NCBI GenBank assembly: GCA_026225055.1
Contig: JAMFSA010000009.1
Coordinates: 33,418-97,417 of the forward strand
Direction: 5' to 3'
Length of the DNA: 64,000 nt
From: Mucilaginibacter xinganensis
GTDB taxonomy: Bacteria > Bacteroidota > Bacteroidia > Sphingobacteriales > Sphingobacteriaceae
Shown: piece by piece, positions 51,740-60,258 of the stretch
How positions within the stretch are numbered: position 1 is the stretch's first letter
How the letters are laid out: the number at the start of each line of letters is the position of its first letter
Translations under genes and position numbers: made by a program
The notes under the pieces: generated by a model
The model's database searches: none
Told to the model about the DNA's origin: nothing
Seen by the model: only the letters and a program-made list of their open reading frames with translations

Positions 51740-53023
51740 CTATTTCCCAAAAACCTGCTGGTAGATTATTTTTTGACGGTTGCCAAGTTTAACAGACTTG
51801 ATTTCGCCTGCTCCTTCAAACCCAATTACAAGTCCAACAATCTTACCAATATCCTGACCAATTAACCCTGAAAAAATCATTTTTTCATTGAGTGACACTT
51901 TCAATTGATTATTTTGAACGCTACAGGAAAGATGCTGAAAAGAATTAAAATCACAGCCAAATGCGCTCAGATCGTGATCTTTGCCATAGATCGTTTTACT
52001 GCCTAAGGACAGGTTAAGTGTGGCAATACAGCCCTTGTCTGAAAGCGGGATGGAGATTTCGTTTTCTGTTCCAACGATTTCTACCGTTACTTTTCGGCAA
52101 GACGATTGTTCAGGGCGGGATGTATTTCGTATGGTAGTTTCAAAATTAAGATCATGCCCGCTGGCACCGTCGAAATAGCGGAAATTATAAAAGTGCACCC
52201 AGGAATCGTTTAACACGCTTGATCCTTTGATTTCTTCAAATGTCTGGCTCTTTATTCCCAATCCACTCTGTAAATTTATTGAATCGGCATTGAGGTAAAC
52301 AGGTACGGGGCTTCTATCAATAATACCCATCCACCCATTAGTTTTTATAAAAACGCTAACTGTTTTCCTAACCTGTCCGTCTGCTACCAGCTTCGCATTA
52401 AAGTACCCAGGATAATAGTAAATTGAAGTATGCTGCTTTCCATTTTTATTGATTTTTTCAGTACGTTTCGGGTCCCAGCTTTGTTGAAGGTATATCTCGT
52501 TTGCTGGATCATTAGAAGCATCATAATCAAAAACAACGGAATTAGGCATCTGGTCAGAAACGACCCTGCTTTCAAAAATTTCCTTCGTTGGCTCATAGGT
52601 ACCCATCGTGACCGAACTTTTAACAAGTTTTGTTATAACTAATAGCATCAAAACTCCGCAAACTACCGCTATAGTAAGAAGTAATGGGCGCTTGTTACTT
52701 ACGAAATTGTTTGTCTTTTCATGTGCTGCACTCCCGTCAACAAGCGTATTTTCGTCCATCTTTTTTCTGAAAGCTCTCCAATCTTCAAAATCCAGCGCAC
52801 GGGCCAAAACATTAAGTGTAGCAATTGTTGGCGTGCTGTTATATCGCACCTTTCCCCATAACCTTTTTAAGGTCGACAAACTTAAGCGGGTATTAGTTTT
52901 CGAAAAAAAAAATTCACTCAATTTTTCAAAATCATACTCACTCCAGGTATCACTGCTTTCCCAGCCTAAAGACTTTTCTAAAAGTTCCCGCCACAAGCGA
53001 ATATATGGCTCTTCTTTGCCCAT
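51740..53023 (-). CDS. Membrane-anchored protein with N-terminal HTH-like domain, PKD-like and LamG-like domains
   Basis: 427 residues. Residues 1-90 are a predicted cytoplasmic helical domain resembling a DNA-binding or regulator fold (LWRELLEKSLGWESSDTWSE, LSLSTLKRLWGKVRYNSTPT). One membrane helix lies at about 111-130 (LLLTIAVVCGVLMLLVITKL). Outside are a PKD-like beta domain (SVVFDYDASND, YYYPGYFNAKLVADG) and a concanavalin/LamG-like beta domain (HDLNFETTIRNTS). I recall similar proteins in Bacteroidota annotated as hypothetical. The layout suggests a surface sensor that signals to its cytoplasmic domain, but this is inference. The divergent neighbour encodes a secreted beta-helix protein. 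Confidence 0.65.
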   Translation of the reverse strand: MGKEEPYIRLWRELLEKSLGWESSDTWSEYDFEKLSEFFFSKTNTRLSLSTLKRLWGKVRYNSTPTIATLNVLARALDFEDWRAFRKKMDENTLVDGSAAHEKTNNFVSNKRPLLLTIAVVCGVLMLLVITKLVKSSVTMGTYEPTKEIFESRVVSDQMPNSVVFDYDASNDPANEIYLQQSWDPKRTEKINKNGKQHTSIYYYPGYFNAKLVADGQVRKTVSVFIKTNGWMGIIDRSPVPVYLNADSINLQSGLGIKSQTFEEIKGSSVLNDSWVHFYNFRYFDGASGHDLNFETTIRNTSRPEQSSCRKVTVEIVGTENEISIPLSDKGCIATLNLSLGSKTIYGKDHDLSAFGCDFNSFQHLSCSVQNNQLKVSLNEKMIFSGLIGQDIGKIVGLVIGFEGAGEIKSVKLGNRQKIIYQQVFGK

Positions 53024-53197
53024 GCTAAAGTGTTATTTTAATTCGCCGATGTTATCAATCAGGTACAATTCAAAATTAGCGAAACCATCCCGTCGCGGCA
53101 ATATTATAAGTAACTGATAAATAATGTGATGTAACTTGAACCTAAGTTGAACGCTGCTTGAATTGCCACAGAGAAAAGGATATTCGAAGTTTGCAGC

Positions 53198-54271
53198 ATG
53201 AAAAATAATTCAACGTTGCATAAGGTAAAAGTACGTTACCTTATTATTTTAATATTACTGATTGTATTCGCTTTTAAAAGTTCGGCAACAATGGGTCAAA
53301 CCCTTTACGTAGATGCTCAAAAAGGAAAAAACAATGCTAAAGGAACAATTAATGATCCTATACTATCACTTGACGAGGCTGTGTTAAAAACAAACGGCTT
53401 TAAAGGCAATGAACCTGTGACCTTAAAACTGAATCCCGGTTTATACACTGTTACCCACAAACTTACCTTAAAAACGGCCGGATCACCTTCCGGTAGGCAG
53501 CCGTATACAATCGAGGCTGCTACTTTACCTGACGATAAAGCATGGCAGCCGACCAGCATGCCGGTGATCCTTTCTATATCAGGAAATAATGCCGACTACG
53601 AATTTGCCCATTGCGAAGGGCTGTCTATTTTCCAAAACAATGTAAATATTATAGGCCTGAAGTTTGTCGGAAACCCAAATACGAGCGTACATTACTACTA
53701 TCCAATAGGCAGGCATGATAAAACTTTAAGCGGGTTGAATGTTACGCAATGCTTTTTTATCGGCGAAGCGAATTCTTCAGCAATTCAAAGTGCGTTTTGG
53801 GCTGCGGGCCAGAGCATCCATGTAGACCATTGTATCTTTCACAATAGCAAGATCGCTTTTGTACTCAGCGGGAATATCAACGGATTTTCGTTAACGCATT
53901 CCATCATTGACGGTGCTTACAATACAGCTATCTGGTATGGATTTGATGGAACGCAACCAAAATTTACCTTCAAAAACAACATTATTACCAATTGCTATTA
54001 TGTGATGGTTTATCCTGTGGAAAATGGGCAGCCCGCTTACACATTCAGTGATTCTTATATTATCAACAACAAGAATTACCTGGGTAACTATCCAAAGGCG
54101 CAGGATAGATTTTTTGCCGAACCAAATAAGCATATAAAAGAAATCAATATCAAAAAAACAGGCCGGATTGAGTTTACGGATGTAAAGGATGACGGAATTA
54201 CCAGGGACAACCTTAACCCGACGAAAAATTCCGCAGGAAAAAGTACTGGTGCCGGATTATTTATGAAATAA
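53198..54271 (+). CDS. Secreted right-handed parallel beta-helix protein (DUF1565-like)
   Basis: 357 residues with a signal or anchor at residues 10-35. After TLYVDAQKGKNNAKGTINDP, the standard start of parallel beta-helix proteins, come repeated short strands with Asn/Cys/Ile ladders (HCEGLSIFQNNVNIIGLKF, HVDHCIFHNSKIAF, FTFKNNIITNCYYVM). Such folds act on or bind polysaccharide. No lyase catalytic residues could be assigned. It diverges from the membrane-anchored lectin-like protein gene, and the 174 nt between them should hold both promoters. Confidence 0.75.
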   Translation: MKNNSTLHKVKVRYLIILILLIVFAFKSSATMGQTLYVDAQKGKNNAKGTINDPILSLDEAVLKTNGFKGNEPVTLKLNPGLYTVTHKLTLKTAGSPSGRQPYTIEAATLPDDKAWQPTSMPVILSISGNNADYEFAHCEGLSIFQNNVNIIGLKFVGNPNTSVHYYYPIGRHDKTLSGLNVTQCFFIGEANSSAIQSAFWAAGQSIHVDHCIFHNSKIAFVLSGNINGFSLTHSIIDGAYNTAIWYGFDGTQPKFTFKNNIITNCYYVMVYPVENGQPAYTFSDSYIINNKNYLGNYPKAQDRFFAEPNKHIKEINIKKTGRIEFTDVKDDGITRDNLNPTKNSAGKSTGAGLFMK

Positions 54272-54577
54272 ACAATCAGGCACAAAGAAAATGCTTACGC
54301 TGACTATAAATGAAGGACAGGCCCCTAAACAAATCATTGATAACACGCTGAAGTGCTTACGGTTGATGAATAGTTTAACTGGTGGTAGGTTTTTATCATC
54401 AGATCAAAAGAATTGAATCTAATTTGCAAGCTATCCTTACATCAAATTTAATAGAGTTGTTTTGTAGGAAACGATAACTATAAGACTCCGGCGTTGATCG
54501 TAAGCTTATTTGCTACCCTGGACAATAGATACAACCCTGTTATATATGGAACAATTTTAATTTAGCATATTTGCACC
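54272..54577. other. Intergenic region, no gene seen
   Basis: The 306 nt before the Cys-rich protein gene hold no convincing frame. CATATTTG about 10 nt before the next ATG (near 54566) is a weak -7-like element. Confidence 0.35.
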
Positions 54578-54964
54578 ATGTTAAAACGGCTGATCGCCTT
54601 CCTCTTCACAATATGTTACTTAGGCTTTTCCGCCCAAGCAACGTCGTGCTGCAGACCAGGAATGGAGCCTAAAGCAACCATGCGCACCATGGTTTCCGGA
54701 GATCGGCGGTGTCCCGGAATGGCCGCCAAACAGAGCCCTGAAAAAAACTGCTGCAAGAATATCTGCAAAGAAATTAATAATGCCAGAACAGCCTCATTAG
54801 TCGTCAAGCAGCAGATAACCTCCTTTGCCAAATTACAGCCAAGGTTCAGGTATTTGCAAAAAATGCAATATCAACCTGTACCTGAACGCATTGCAATCTA
54901 CCGGCCACCACAAACCGGGCGTTCTGTGCCGCTATTTTTACGTCTCGAGAATTTTAGAATTTGA
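54578..54964 (+). CDS. Small secreted Cys-rich protein (HYC_CC_PP-like)
   Basis: 128 residues. A signal peptide (1-21, ending SAQA) precedes a Cys-rich stretch (TSCCRPGMEP, RRCPGMAAKQ, KNCCKNICKE) and a C-terminal part ending YRPPQTGRSV. Arrangement and size resemble the HYC_CC_PP family of Bacteroidota, small exported proteins often found near metal-resistance genes. No metal transporter is adjacent here, so the link to metals is a family-based guess. Confidence 0.6.
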   Translation: MLKRLIAFLFTICYLGFSAQATSCCRPGMEPKATMRTMVSGDRRCPGMAAKQSPEKNCCKNICKEINNARTASLVVKQQITSFAKLQPRFRYLQKMQYQPVPERIAIYRPPQTGRSVPLFLRLENFRI

Positions 54965-55070
54965 TTTTTAATAGGTTTATTAAAACACCTGTCAGCTGAT
55001 GATAATAATGTGTTATGCTATTATCTATCTGACCGGCTTAATTATTTATTAAAAATTAAAATTTCAAAAA

Positions 55071-56270
55071 ATGAAAATCAAAAACGCAATATTTAACTTA
55101 CTTACATACCTGAGCCTGATAGTGTGCCTGTCCTTACAGCAATATGCAGTCGCACAAACCCATTCTTCTGCACAGGGGAAAATTATCCGAATCCCCTTTG
55201 AAGCGTCTCGTTTCGACACGTCCCAGCGGAAGGCAGAGTTTTTGACCTATAAAGGAGTACATGTAATGAAAATTCTGCCGTTCAGCTCGAGACAAACCAG
55301 GCCAATCTTACTGAAGGATTTTAACTTTACTAACGGAACGATCGAGTTCGATGCCCGGCCTGTAGAGGGAAACTATACCGATGAAATGGCAATCAATTTT
55401 CATCAGAAGGATAACTTTAACTTTGAAAGCCTTTATTTGAGGACCCAGGAGAACGAATCGGTACAAAGGGACGATGCCATTCAATATACCCCGGTTATCA
55501 GCTCGGTAAACCTGTGGGATGTTATGACCCCTTTTCGCGGGTATGCGCTGATTCATAATAAAGACTGGAACCACTTTAAACTTATTATCTCCGGCGCGCA
55601 AATGTTGGTTTATATTAACAGCAGGGATACGCCTGCACTGGTAGTTTCGCGGTTGGAAGGGAACTATGCTGCCGGTGGAATATCCTTTGATGGGGAGGCG
55701 ATCTTTGCCAACCTGGTCATCAGGCCGGATCAAACTGAAGGTCTGTCTCCTGCCGCTGGTTTCGACCTCACCGATAACGACCCGAATTACATCCGCCGCT
55801 GGCAGGTAAGTTATCCCCGTAAATTGGATAAAGGCCAGCAACTAACAGAAGATGACCTTCCCGGAGATACCGTAAAATGGATGCCTATTACCGCAGAACG
55901 CCGTGGCCTGATCAACCTGTACCGCAAATTTGAAAGTACGGAACTAACCAGTTACCCGGTGAATAACCGTTATGTATGGTTGAAAACCGTTGTAAAAAGC
56001 AGCGCAAAGCAGACCGTTAAAGTGGATTTTGGATATAGTAAAGAAGTTTATGTTTTCATTAATAAAAGGCTGTTGTATGAAGGGAAGAACGAAGCCGGGC
56101 AGCGTTATGCCAAAAATCCCGGAGGGCGAATAGCTGTTACGAATGCTACGACTGAAATTCCCTTAAATCAGGGGGATAATGAAATAATTATTGGTATTGC
56201 AGCACCTTTGTATGGCTGGGGAATAATGGCAAGAGTGGAGAGCCTCACTAACCTGAACATCGCAAATTGA
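55071..56270 (+). CDS. Secreted two-domain protein: LamG/DUF1080-like and galactose-binding-like
   Basis: 399 residues with a signal peptide (1-28, ending AVAQ). The first half is a concanavalin-like beta sandwich (NFTNGTIEFDARPVEGNYTD, INFHQKDNFNFESLYLRTQ, WNHFKLIISGAQMLVYIN). The second half (VWLKTVVKSSAKQTVKVDFG, YVFINKRLLYEG, GDNEIIIGIAAPLYGWG) resembles the beta-sandwich accessory domain of glycoside hydrolases that sets FINGK-type loops. No catalytic domain is visible, so it probably binds carbohydrate or another surface ligand. A clean terminator follows. Confidence 0.7.
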   Translation: MKIKNAIFNLLTYLSLIVCLSLQQYAVAQTHSSAQGKIIRIPFEASRFDTSQRKAEFLTYKGVHVMKILPFSSRQTRPILLKDFNFTNGTIEFDARPVEGNYTDEMAINFHQKDNFNFESLYLRTQENESVQRDDAIQYTPVISSVNLWDVMTPFRGYALIHNKDWNHFKLIISGAQMLVYINSRDTPALVVSRLEGNYAAGGISFDGEAIFANLVIRPDQTEGLSPAAGFDLTDNDPNYIRRWQVSYPRKLDKGQQLTEDDLPGDTVKWMPITAERRGLINLYRKFESTELTSYPVNNRYVWLKTVVKSSAKQTVKVDFGYSKEVYVFINKRLLYEGKNEAGQRYAKNPGGRIAVTNATTEIPLNQGDNEIIIGIAAPLYGWGIMARVESLTNLNIAN

Positions 56271-56311
56271 TCTTTTAAAGCTGATAAGAAAGTTGATAAT
56301 TTCTGAAATAG

Positions 56312-56342
56312 AACAGCCGGTTACAACAACCGGCTGTTTTCA
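56312..56342 (+). terminator. Rho-independent terminator after the lectin-like gene
   Basis: AACAGCCGGTT (56312-56322) and AACCGGCTGTT (56328-56338) are perfect 11-bp arms around ACAAC and are followed by TT, 41 nt after the stop. Confidence 0.85.
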
Positions 56343-56390
56343 TTTATTGTAATCACTGATTTATCGTTCACCACAAGTAAAACCAGGACG

Positions 56391-56532
56391 AGACATAATG
56401 ATACCATGATCGGGCTGAGCACGTTTCTCCATTTCCTGTTTGATTTCACCGGTGATGACTTGCAGCGTATCCATTTCTGTAGCAGCCAAACCTACAATCG
56501 GCGTATCATATAAATTATTAAAAAGTAAGGTA
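56391..56532 (-). pseudogene. Internal fragment of an AraC-family regulator gene
   Basis: The minus-strand frame LLFNNLYDTPIVGLAATEMD, TLQVITGEIKQEME, PDHGI matches the linker region of the intact AraC protein encoded at 35910-36785 (LFNNLYDTPFVGLSVAEIK, LQIIAGEITGEMK, PDHDV). Neither the ligand domain nor the HTH is present. From 56533 to 56869 I see no gene, only short broken frames. Confidence 0.75.
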
Positions 56533-56869
56533 CATAAAGATTGAGATTTGGCACATTAATGGTTTAAAACCACGCTAAATCTCTAACCAACTAAAATACA
56601 GCAATGGCCTTTTTTGTTTGATTGTCAAAAATCTCCAGGGTTTCTTTATTGTACATCTTCATTTCTCCTCATCATTTTCCGGATTTAAATCTTCAAAACT
56701 TTTCGTATGCAGATCATAGACTTACTGCTCACCATAAGGATTATATTCAGCTTTTATGCTTTAGTCTAAGATACCTGATATTGTAAATGCAATAGCCGGG
56801 CAATGTGGCTATTCAGGAAAGATCTCTGTTTAATAATTCCAGTGTTTGTTTTGAATACAATTCTTACAA

Positions 56870-57592
56870 CTAATATTCAGTTATTGAAACAGCTTTTTCC
56901 AGTTTAAGGAACATTTTTTCCTGTTCAGGTTGAAATAACAAACGGGTTCCTGTTGAATCATATTCGGCGTGACCATCGGCCCGGAAAACAAAAACTTTAT
57001 TTCTCAAATTCCGGTAAGCTGAAGCGTCGCACTGATAGTAAGTTACCAGCGCCGGCCAGAATAGCCGGTGAGGCATCCGCAGGTTAAAACACGTTTTACG
57101 ATATTTACTGATCGTCCTCTCCAGCGATTCGGCGTAAAATGGATTTAGATAACTACCAATGATATCTCCATTGATTATAATTTTAATCTTGTTTAATACC
57201 GTGGAACTTACCGGGAAAATTGCCGTAAGCTGGTCTATAATCTCCAATGATTTTGGACCTTGCAGGTTTCTGTCGCCTGCGGCGAACGCAGCCGGTTTAC
57301 CAATATCATGTAAGGCAAGTAATAGTAAAAAATCCTTGTTGCATTCAAAAAAAGATTGTTTTCCGTTAAATCTCGTCAAAAAATTATCGATAACCCTAAG
57401 CGTATGCGCTTCCAGGCTTTGATTTTCAAAATCCTGTATCGACTGTTCGAAGCATTTACACAAAAGCGGGGCATACTTAAGCACATTAATTAGTGCTTCC
57501 CCATTCGCTGGTCCATGACAGTACCAATTATTCAATAACGTGGTGACGAATGAAAGTTGCCTGGCGACTGGTTGTTCCTGATGTCTTAACAT
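56870..57592 (-). CDS. HD-domain protein, probable phosphohydrolase, unknown substrate
   Basis: 240 residues. The metal-binding HD pattern appears as SLEAHTLRVIDNF (first His) and LLLLALHDIGKPAAF (HD pair). It is followed by a Lys/Ser-rich stretch QGPKSLEIIDQL where a later His would be expected in canonical members. The protein lacks other known domains. It may be a nucleotide phosphohydrolase or a degenerate HD protein. It has no signal peptide and no obvious operon partner. Confidence 0.55.
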   Translation of the reverse strand: MLRHQEQPVARQLSFVTTLLNNWYCHGPANGEALINVLKYAPLLCKCFEQSIQDFENQSLEAHTLRVIDNFLTRFNGKQSFFECNKDFLLLLALHDIGKPAAFAAGDRNLQGPKSLEIIDQLTAIFPVSSTVLNKIKIIINGDIIGSYLNPFYAESLERTISKYRKTCFNLRMPHRLFWPALVTYYQCDASAYRNLRNKVFVFRADGHAEYDSTGTRLLFQPEQEKMFLKLEKAVSITEY

Positions 57593-57655
57593 TGTATATA
57601 ATATATAAGGAGATTAATACTTGTATATTTTATAATAACACGGAATAAATGAAAA

Positions 57656-57680
57656 AACCAGAAGCATGTTGCTTCCGGTT
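57656..57680 (-). terminator. Terminator after the exported DUF1348 gene
   Basis: AACCAGAAGCA (57656-57666) pairs with TGCTTCCGGTT (57670-57680) with one mismatch. On the minus strand it is followed by six T. It is 17 nt after the stop. Confidence 0.75.
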
Positions 57681-57697
57681 TCTTAAATCAATTGTAT

Positions 57698-58231
57698 TTA
57701 GTTGATTGATCTTTCGCTGGATTTAATAGGTTTGTCATTAATGCTGGCAAATCTTTCGATAATAATCCCTTTATCGTCAAACAATACAACTTCGACACCA
57801 TAACTGTGATACCATTGTCCGGTTTTAGCGTTTTTCCATTCTTCTTCAAACCGGATCGCATTCTTACTAAGCTTAGCACCCCATACTTCTTTTGAAATTT
57901 TAAAATCCGTTTCTTTAGCAAATTGCGCTTTTAGGTAAGCAATAATTGCAGCTCTGCCTTTGATGATATTGGTCCTGTCGCGCCATTCAGCATCAGGGCC
58001 GTAAAGTGCAGCAATTTTTTCAGGATCACGTGTGTTCCAAACACTTTCATTGATCTTAAGTTTCGCAATTGCAGATTCCTGCGTAAATGGAGGCACAATG
58101 GTGTCCTGCGCTCTTGCAGCTGAGTGAAATCCGGTCATTATCATTAGGGTTACAAATGCAACAGATAAGATCGAACGTAAAGAAAAGGCTTGACCTGATG
58201 TAGTCAGGTTTGTTTTTTTAATCGTTTTCAT
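57698..58231 (-). CDS. Exported DUF1348/NTF2-like protein
   Basis: 177 residues with an N-terminal signal peptide (about 1-41, hydrophobic core LSVAFVTLMIMTGFHSAARA). The DUF1348 core is LKINESVWNTRDPEKIAALY, PDAEWRDRTNIIKGRAAIIA and EEEWKNAKTGQWYHSYGVEV. It is a paralogue of the cytoplasmic protein encoded at 35443-35862, with residues such as the W.S/TRD and GQW.H/R.YGV motifs kept. Function unknown. The added signal peptide points to a periplasmic version of the same activity. Confidence 0.83.
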   Translation of the reverse strand: MKTIKKTNLTTSGQAFSLRSILSVAFVTLMIMTGFHSAARAQDTIVPPFTQESAIAKLKINESVWNTRDPEKIAALYGPDAEWRDRTNIIKGRAAIIAYLKAQFAKETDFKISKEVWGAKLSKNAIRFEEEWKNAKTGQWYHSYGVEVVLFDDKGIIIERFASINDKPIKSSERSIN

Positions 58232-58620
58232 GTTTTTAATTTTATTAAAATTTATCGGAACTATTCAAAAACTATAGGGAGCTTTCCTTGCCCGCGATAA
58301 CGAAACGCCCTATGTTTTTGTAATTCAAATGTCGGAATAGTATCAGTTCCGTAACATGGACACATCGCTTTTTGACATGGACGATTTGCAGCATCTTGAA
58401 AATATTCCTGGCGCCAAAGAGCCATTACCGGCTTATTAACAAATCAGTATCGTTCTAAAAAATTGAATCCCGGTGGTTATCAGATGGATATTGTCGTTCT
58501 ATCGAATGGAGGTCAACGCTTAAGCAGGCTATGATCTTTACGCCCCTGGTTTGCCGGGAATTTAAAAACATCAAAGCGCCACCCTTATAGATCGTTGGGC
58601 AACCGGATACGAATTTGTAA
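58232..58620. other. Intergenic region next to the integrase remnant, no gene seen
   Basis: The 389 nt hold only short frames. The rest of the integrase gene would be expected here, but no residue pattern of its core or catalytic domain can be read in any frame. Confidence 0.4.
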
Positions 58621-58998
58621 TCAGAAAAAGGTGATGGTAACATATTTATTGAAGCGGTTCTGGGTGAAAAATAGACGGTTAAAGGCTGCTGCTTCTTTAA
58701 AAAACAACGATTCGCCGTCTTTGTCACGCAGATAATCCCGAAGTTCTTCGCAGGTAAAAAATTTAAGTTTTGACCCCAGAGTGCTGATAGTTGTCCGGTG
58801 ATCATTCAGGGTATCTTCAATGATCTTGTTCAGGAACTTGTCCTTAATTTCAAAGTCAGGGGTCAGCTGCCTTTTGGAAACAAAATGAGTGGTATCAATA
58901 TGTTTCCGGTCATCCTGATGGTAAATAATAATTTTTACATTGTACGTGCCATCTTTTTTCTTGTGGTGTTCATAAACTTTTGCGCTTACGGTTGCCAT
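58621..58998 (-). pseudogene. Truncated tyrosine integrase (N-terminal arm-binding domain only)
   Basis: 125 residues starting MATVSAKVYEHHKKKDGTYN, the arm-type DNA-binding domain typical of Bacteroidota tyrosine integrases. KLGSKLKFFTCEELRDYL then leads towards the core-binding domain. The frame then departs and stops. A full integrase has about 400 residues with the catalytic Arg, His and Tyr, none of which is present. The gene reads away from the tRNA-Met gene 183 nt upstream, the usual position of an island integrase. It is not functional on its own. Confidence 0.8.
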
Positions 58999-59026
58999 GA
59001 TTTACATTCGTTAGCACGCCTATTTT

Positions 59027-59100
59027 CTGTAGCATATTTGTAACAAATCGGCGTGAAGTTCAACAAAAAACATGTAAATCCTGTTACGAAAGTGTTACAG
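59027..59100. repeat. Integrase-upstream region, second copy at 28510-28582
   Basis: This 74-bp stretch directly upstream of the integrase start ends in CTGTTAC-GAAAGT-GTTACAG. It is closely similar to 28510-28582 in the same orientation. It probably includes the integrase promoter or arm-binding sites. Confidence 0.7.
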
Positions 59101-59145
59101 CAACAGTTTTGCGAAGGTCCTATTCTGCGTTTAGAAACAAAAAAA

Positions 59146-59168
59146 GCCATTTCTGATGCAGAAACGGC
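59146..59168 (-). terminator. Terminator of tRNA-Met
   Basis: GCCATTTCT (59146-59154) pairs with AGAAACGGC (59160-59168) with one mismatch, flanked by A and T runs on both sides. On the minus strand it lies 13 nt after the tRNA 3' end. Confidence 0.75.
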
Positions 59169-59181
59169 CTTTTTATTGAAG

Positions 59182-59255
59182 TGCGCCCACCTGGGCTCGA
59201 ACCAGGGACCAAAAGATTATGAGTCTTCTACTCTAACCAACTGAGCTATAGGCGC
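59182..59255 (-). tRNA. tRNA-Met (anticodon CAT)
   Basis: The minus strand folds as a full tRNA. Acceptor GCGCCTA/TGGGCGC, D stem GCTC/GAGT, anticodon stem GAAGA/TCTTT with loop CTCATAA (anticodon CAT), T stem CCTGG/CCAGG with loop TTCGAGC, discriminator A. CCA is not encoded. A CAT anticodon can also belong to tRNA-Ile2 with lysidine, so the amino acid is not certain. The 3' end is duplicated at 28659-28673. Confidence 0.95.
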
Positions 59256-59497
59256 TAAAAGTTTATCGGGATAAACTTCCGAATAGTGACATCGTGCTAA
59301 ACCAGCGTTTACCGTTATTCAGGCTGCAAATGTAGAAATTTTTAGTTTATACAGAAATGATTTTTTAAATTTTCCTGTAACCCCCTAATTATCCTAACAA
59401 TAAAATTATCGAATCGTTTACTTTTTGGCATTTTATAAACCAACCTGTACGCTAATTTTCGTAGAATTGCTGTAAACAATAACAGCCAATAATACCA

Positions 59498-60130
59498 ATG
59501 CAGAACATCAAAAATATTATATTCGATTACGGCAACGTAATATTCAACATCAATTTCACTCAGGTGCAGGATGCATGGAAAAAGCTGGGCATTAACAACG
59601 CCGATGAGTTTTATGGGCACAGACATCAAGACCCTGTATTTAACTTGCTTGAACGCGGCGAAATAAGCCCTGCGGGCTTCAGGGATCGTATAAGGGAGCT
59701 AACCAATAAACCTGAGTTAACCGATGAACAGATCGATGATGCCTGGAACGCCATATTCGTTGGTATCCCGCAAGGTAATCATGAGCTGTTATTAAACTTG
59801 AAAGATAAATATCGTACGTTCCTGTTGAGCAATATCAATGCGATCCATTACGATTACGTTCATCGTTATTTAAAAGATGAATATGGAATGGATAATAATG
59901 ACGGATTATTTGAAAAAACGTACTATTCTCATTTAACAGGAAAACGCAAGCCTGAACCTGAGATATTTGAGCAGGTATTAAACGAGAACAACCTGAACCC
60001 TGCCGAAACGCTGTTTATTGATGATAGTCCGCAACACTTGGAAACAGCAAAAAAATTAGGGATACAAACATTTTTAATGACCGCGCCTGATACTATTCAG
60101 CAGTTTTTTGAACGCGAGAAGTTGATATAA
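59498..60130 (+). CDS. HAD-superfamily hydrolase (subfamily IA, YihX-like)
   Basis: 210 residues. Motif I FDYGNVIFNINF with the nucleophile Asp, motif II FLLSNINAIH, motif III Lys in TGKRKPEPEIF and motif IV FIDDSPQHLE. The cap domain is the four-helix type of small sugar-phosphate phosphatases such as YihX. Substrate unknown. It lies on the core side of the island, next to tRNA-Met, and converges with clpX over two hairpins. Confidence 0.92.
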   Translation: MQNIKNIIFDYGNVIFNINFTQVQDAWKKLGINNADEFYGHRHQDPVFNLLERGEISPAGFRDRIRELTNKPELTDEQIDDAWNAIFVGIPQGNHELLLNLKDKYRTFLLSNINAIHYDYVHRYLKDEYGMDNNDGLFEKTYYSHLTGKRKPEPEIFEQVLNENNLNPAETLFIDDSPQHLETAKKLGIQTFLMTAPDTIQQFFEREKLI

Positions 60131-60180
60131 TTCTATTTGCTGCTGCGAGTTTAGCGCAGCGTAACTCGCGGTGCGGCATT

Positions 60181-60231
60181 GTTAAAGCTTCCAGCTTTAA
60201 CAACAAAAAAGGCCCGGTAAATTACCGAGCC
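60181..60231. terminator. Two hairpins between convergent genes (bidirectional terminator)
   Basis: GTTAAAGCT/AGCTTTAAC (60181-60201) is followed by GGCCCGGTAA/TTACCGAGCC (60211-60231) with A-rich and T-rich flanks. They separate the HAD gene (+) from clpX (-). Confidence 0.75.
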
Positions 60232-60258
60232 TTCGTATTTTAGAATGTTGCTTAGCAA

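Larger units (their letters stand above)
28659..59197. mobile_element. Putative genomic island integrated at tRNA-Met(CAT)
   Basis: The region is bounded by direct copies of the tRNA-Met 3' end and begins, at the tRNA side, with a truncated tyrosine integrase gene. Its content is accessory: small regulator plus oxidoreductase modules, two two-component systems, a TonB receptor, secreted proteins, many gene fragments and a GC-rich foreign gene. No conjugation or phage structural genes are visible. It is therefore either a decayed integrative element or an accretion of several events. Boundaries are inferred from the repeats. Confidence 0.55.

Noticed and set aside
55308..55841. 177-codon frame antisense to the lectin-like gene
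   Set aside because: The sense gene has a signal peptide and clear beta-sandwich patterns. The antisense frame has none.
56646..56660. Small frame on the minus strand (MKMYNKETLEIF...) preceded by a GAGGAG-like sequence
   Set aside because: Only about 25 codons, no family resemblance, and it lies in decayed sequence behind the AraC fragment.
28659..59197. Prophage or conjugative element
   Set aside because: No capsid, tail, terminase, relaxase, mating-pair or replication genes are visible, and the only mobility gene is a truncated integrase.
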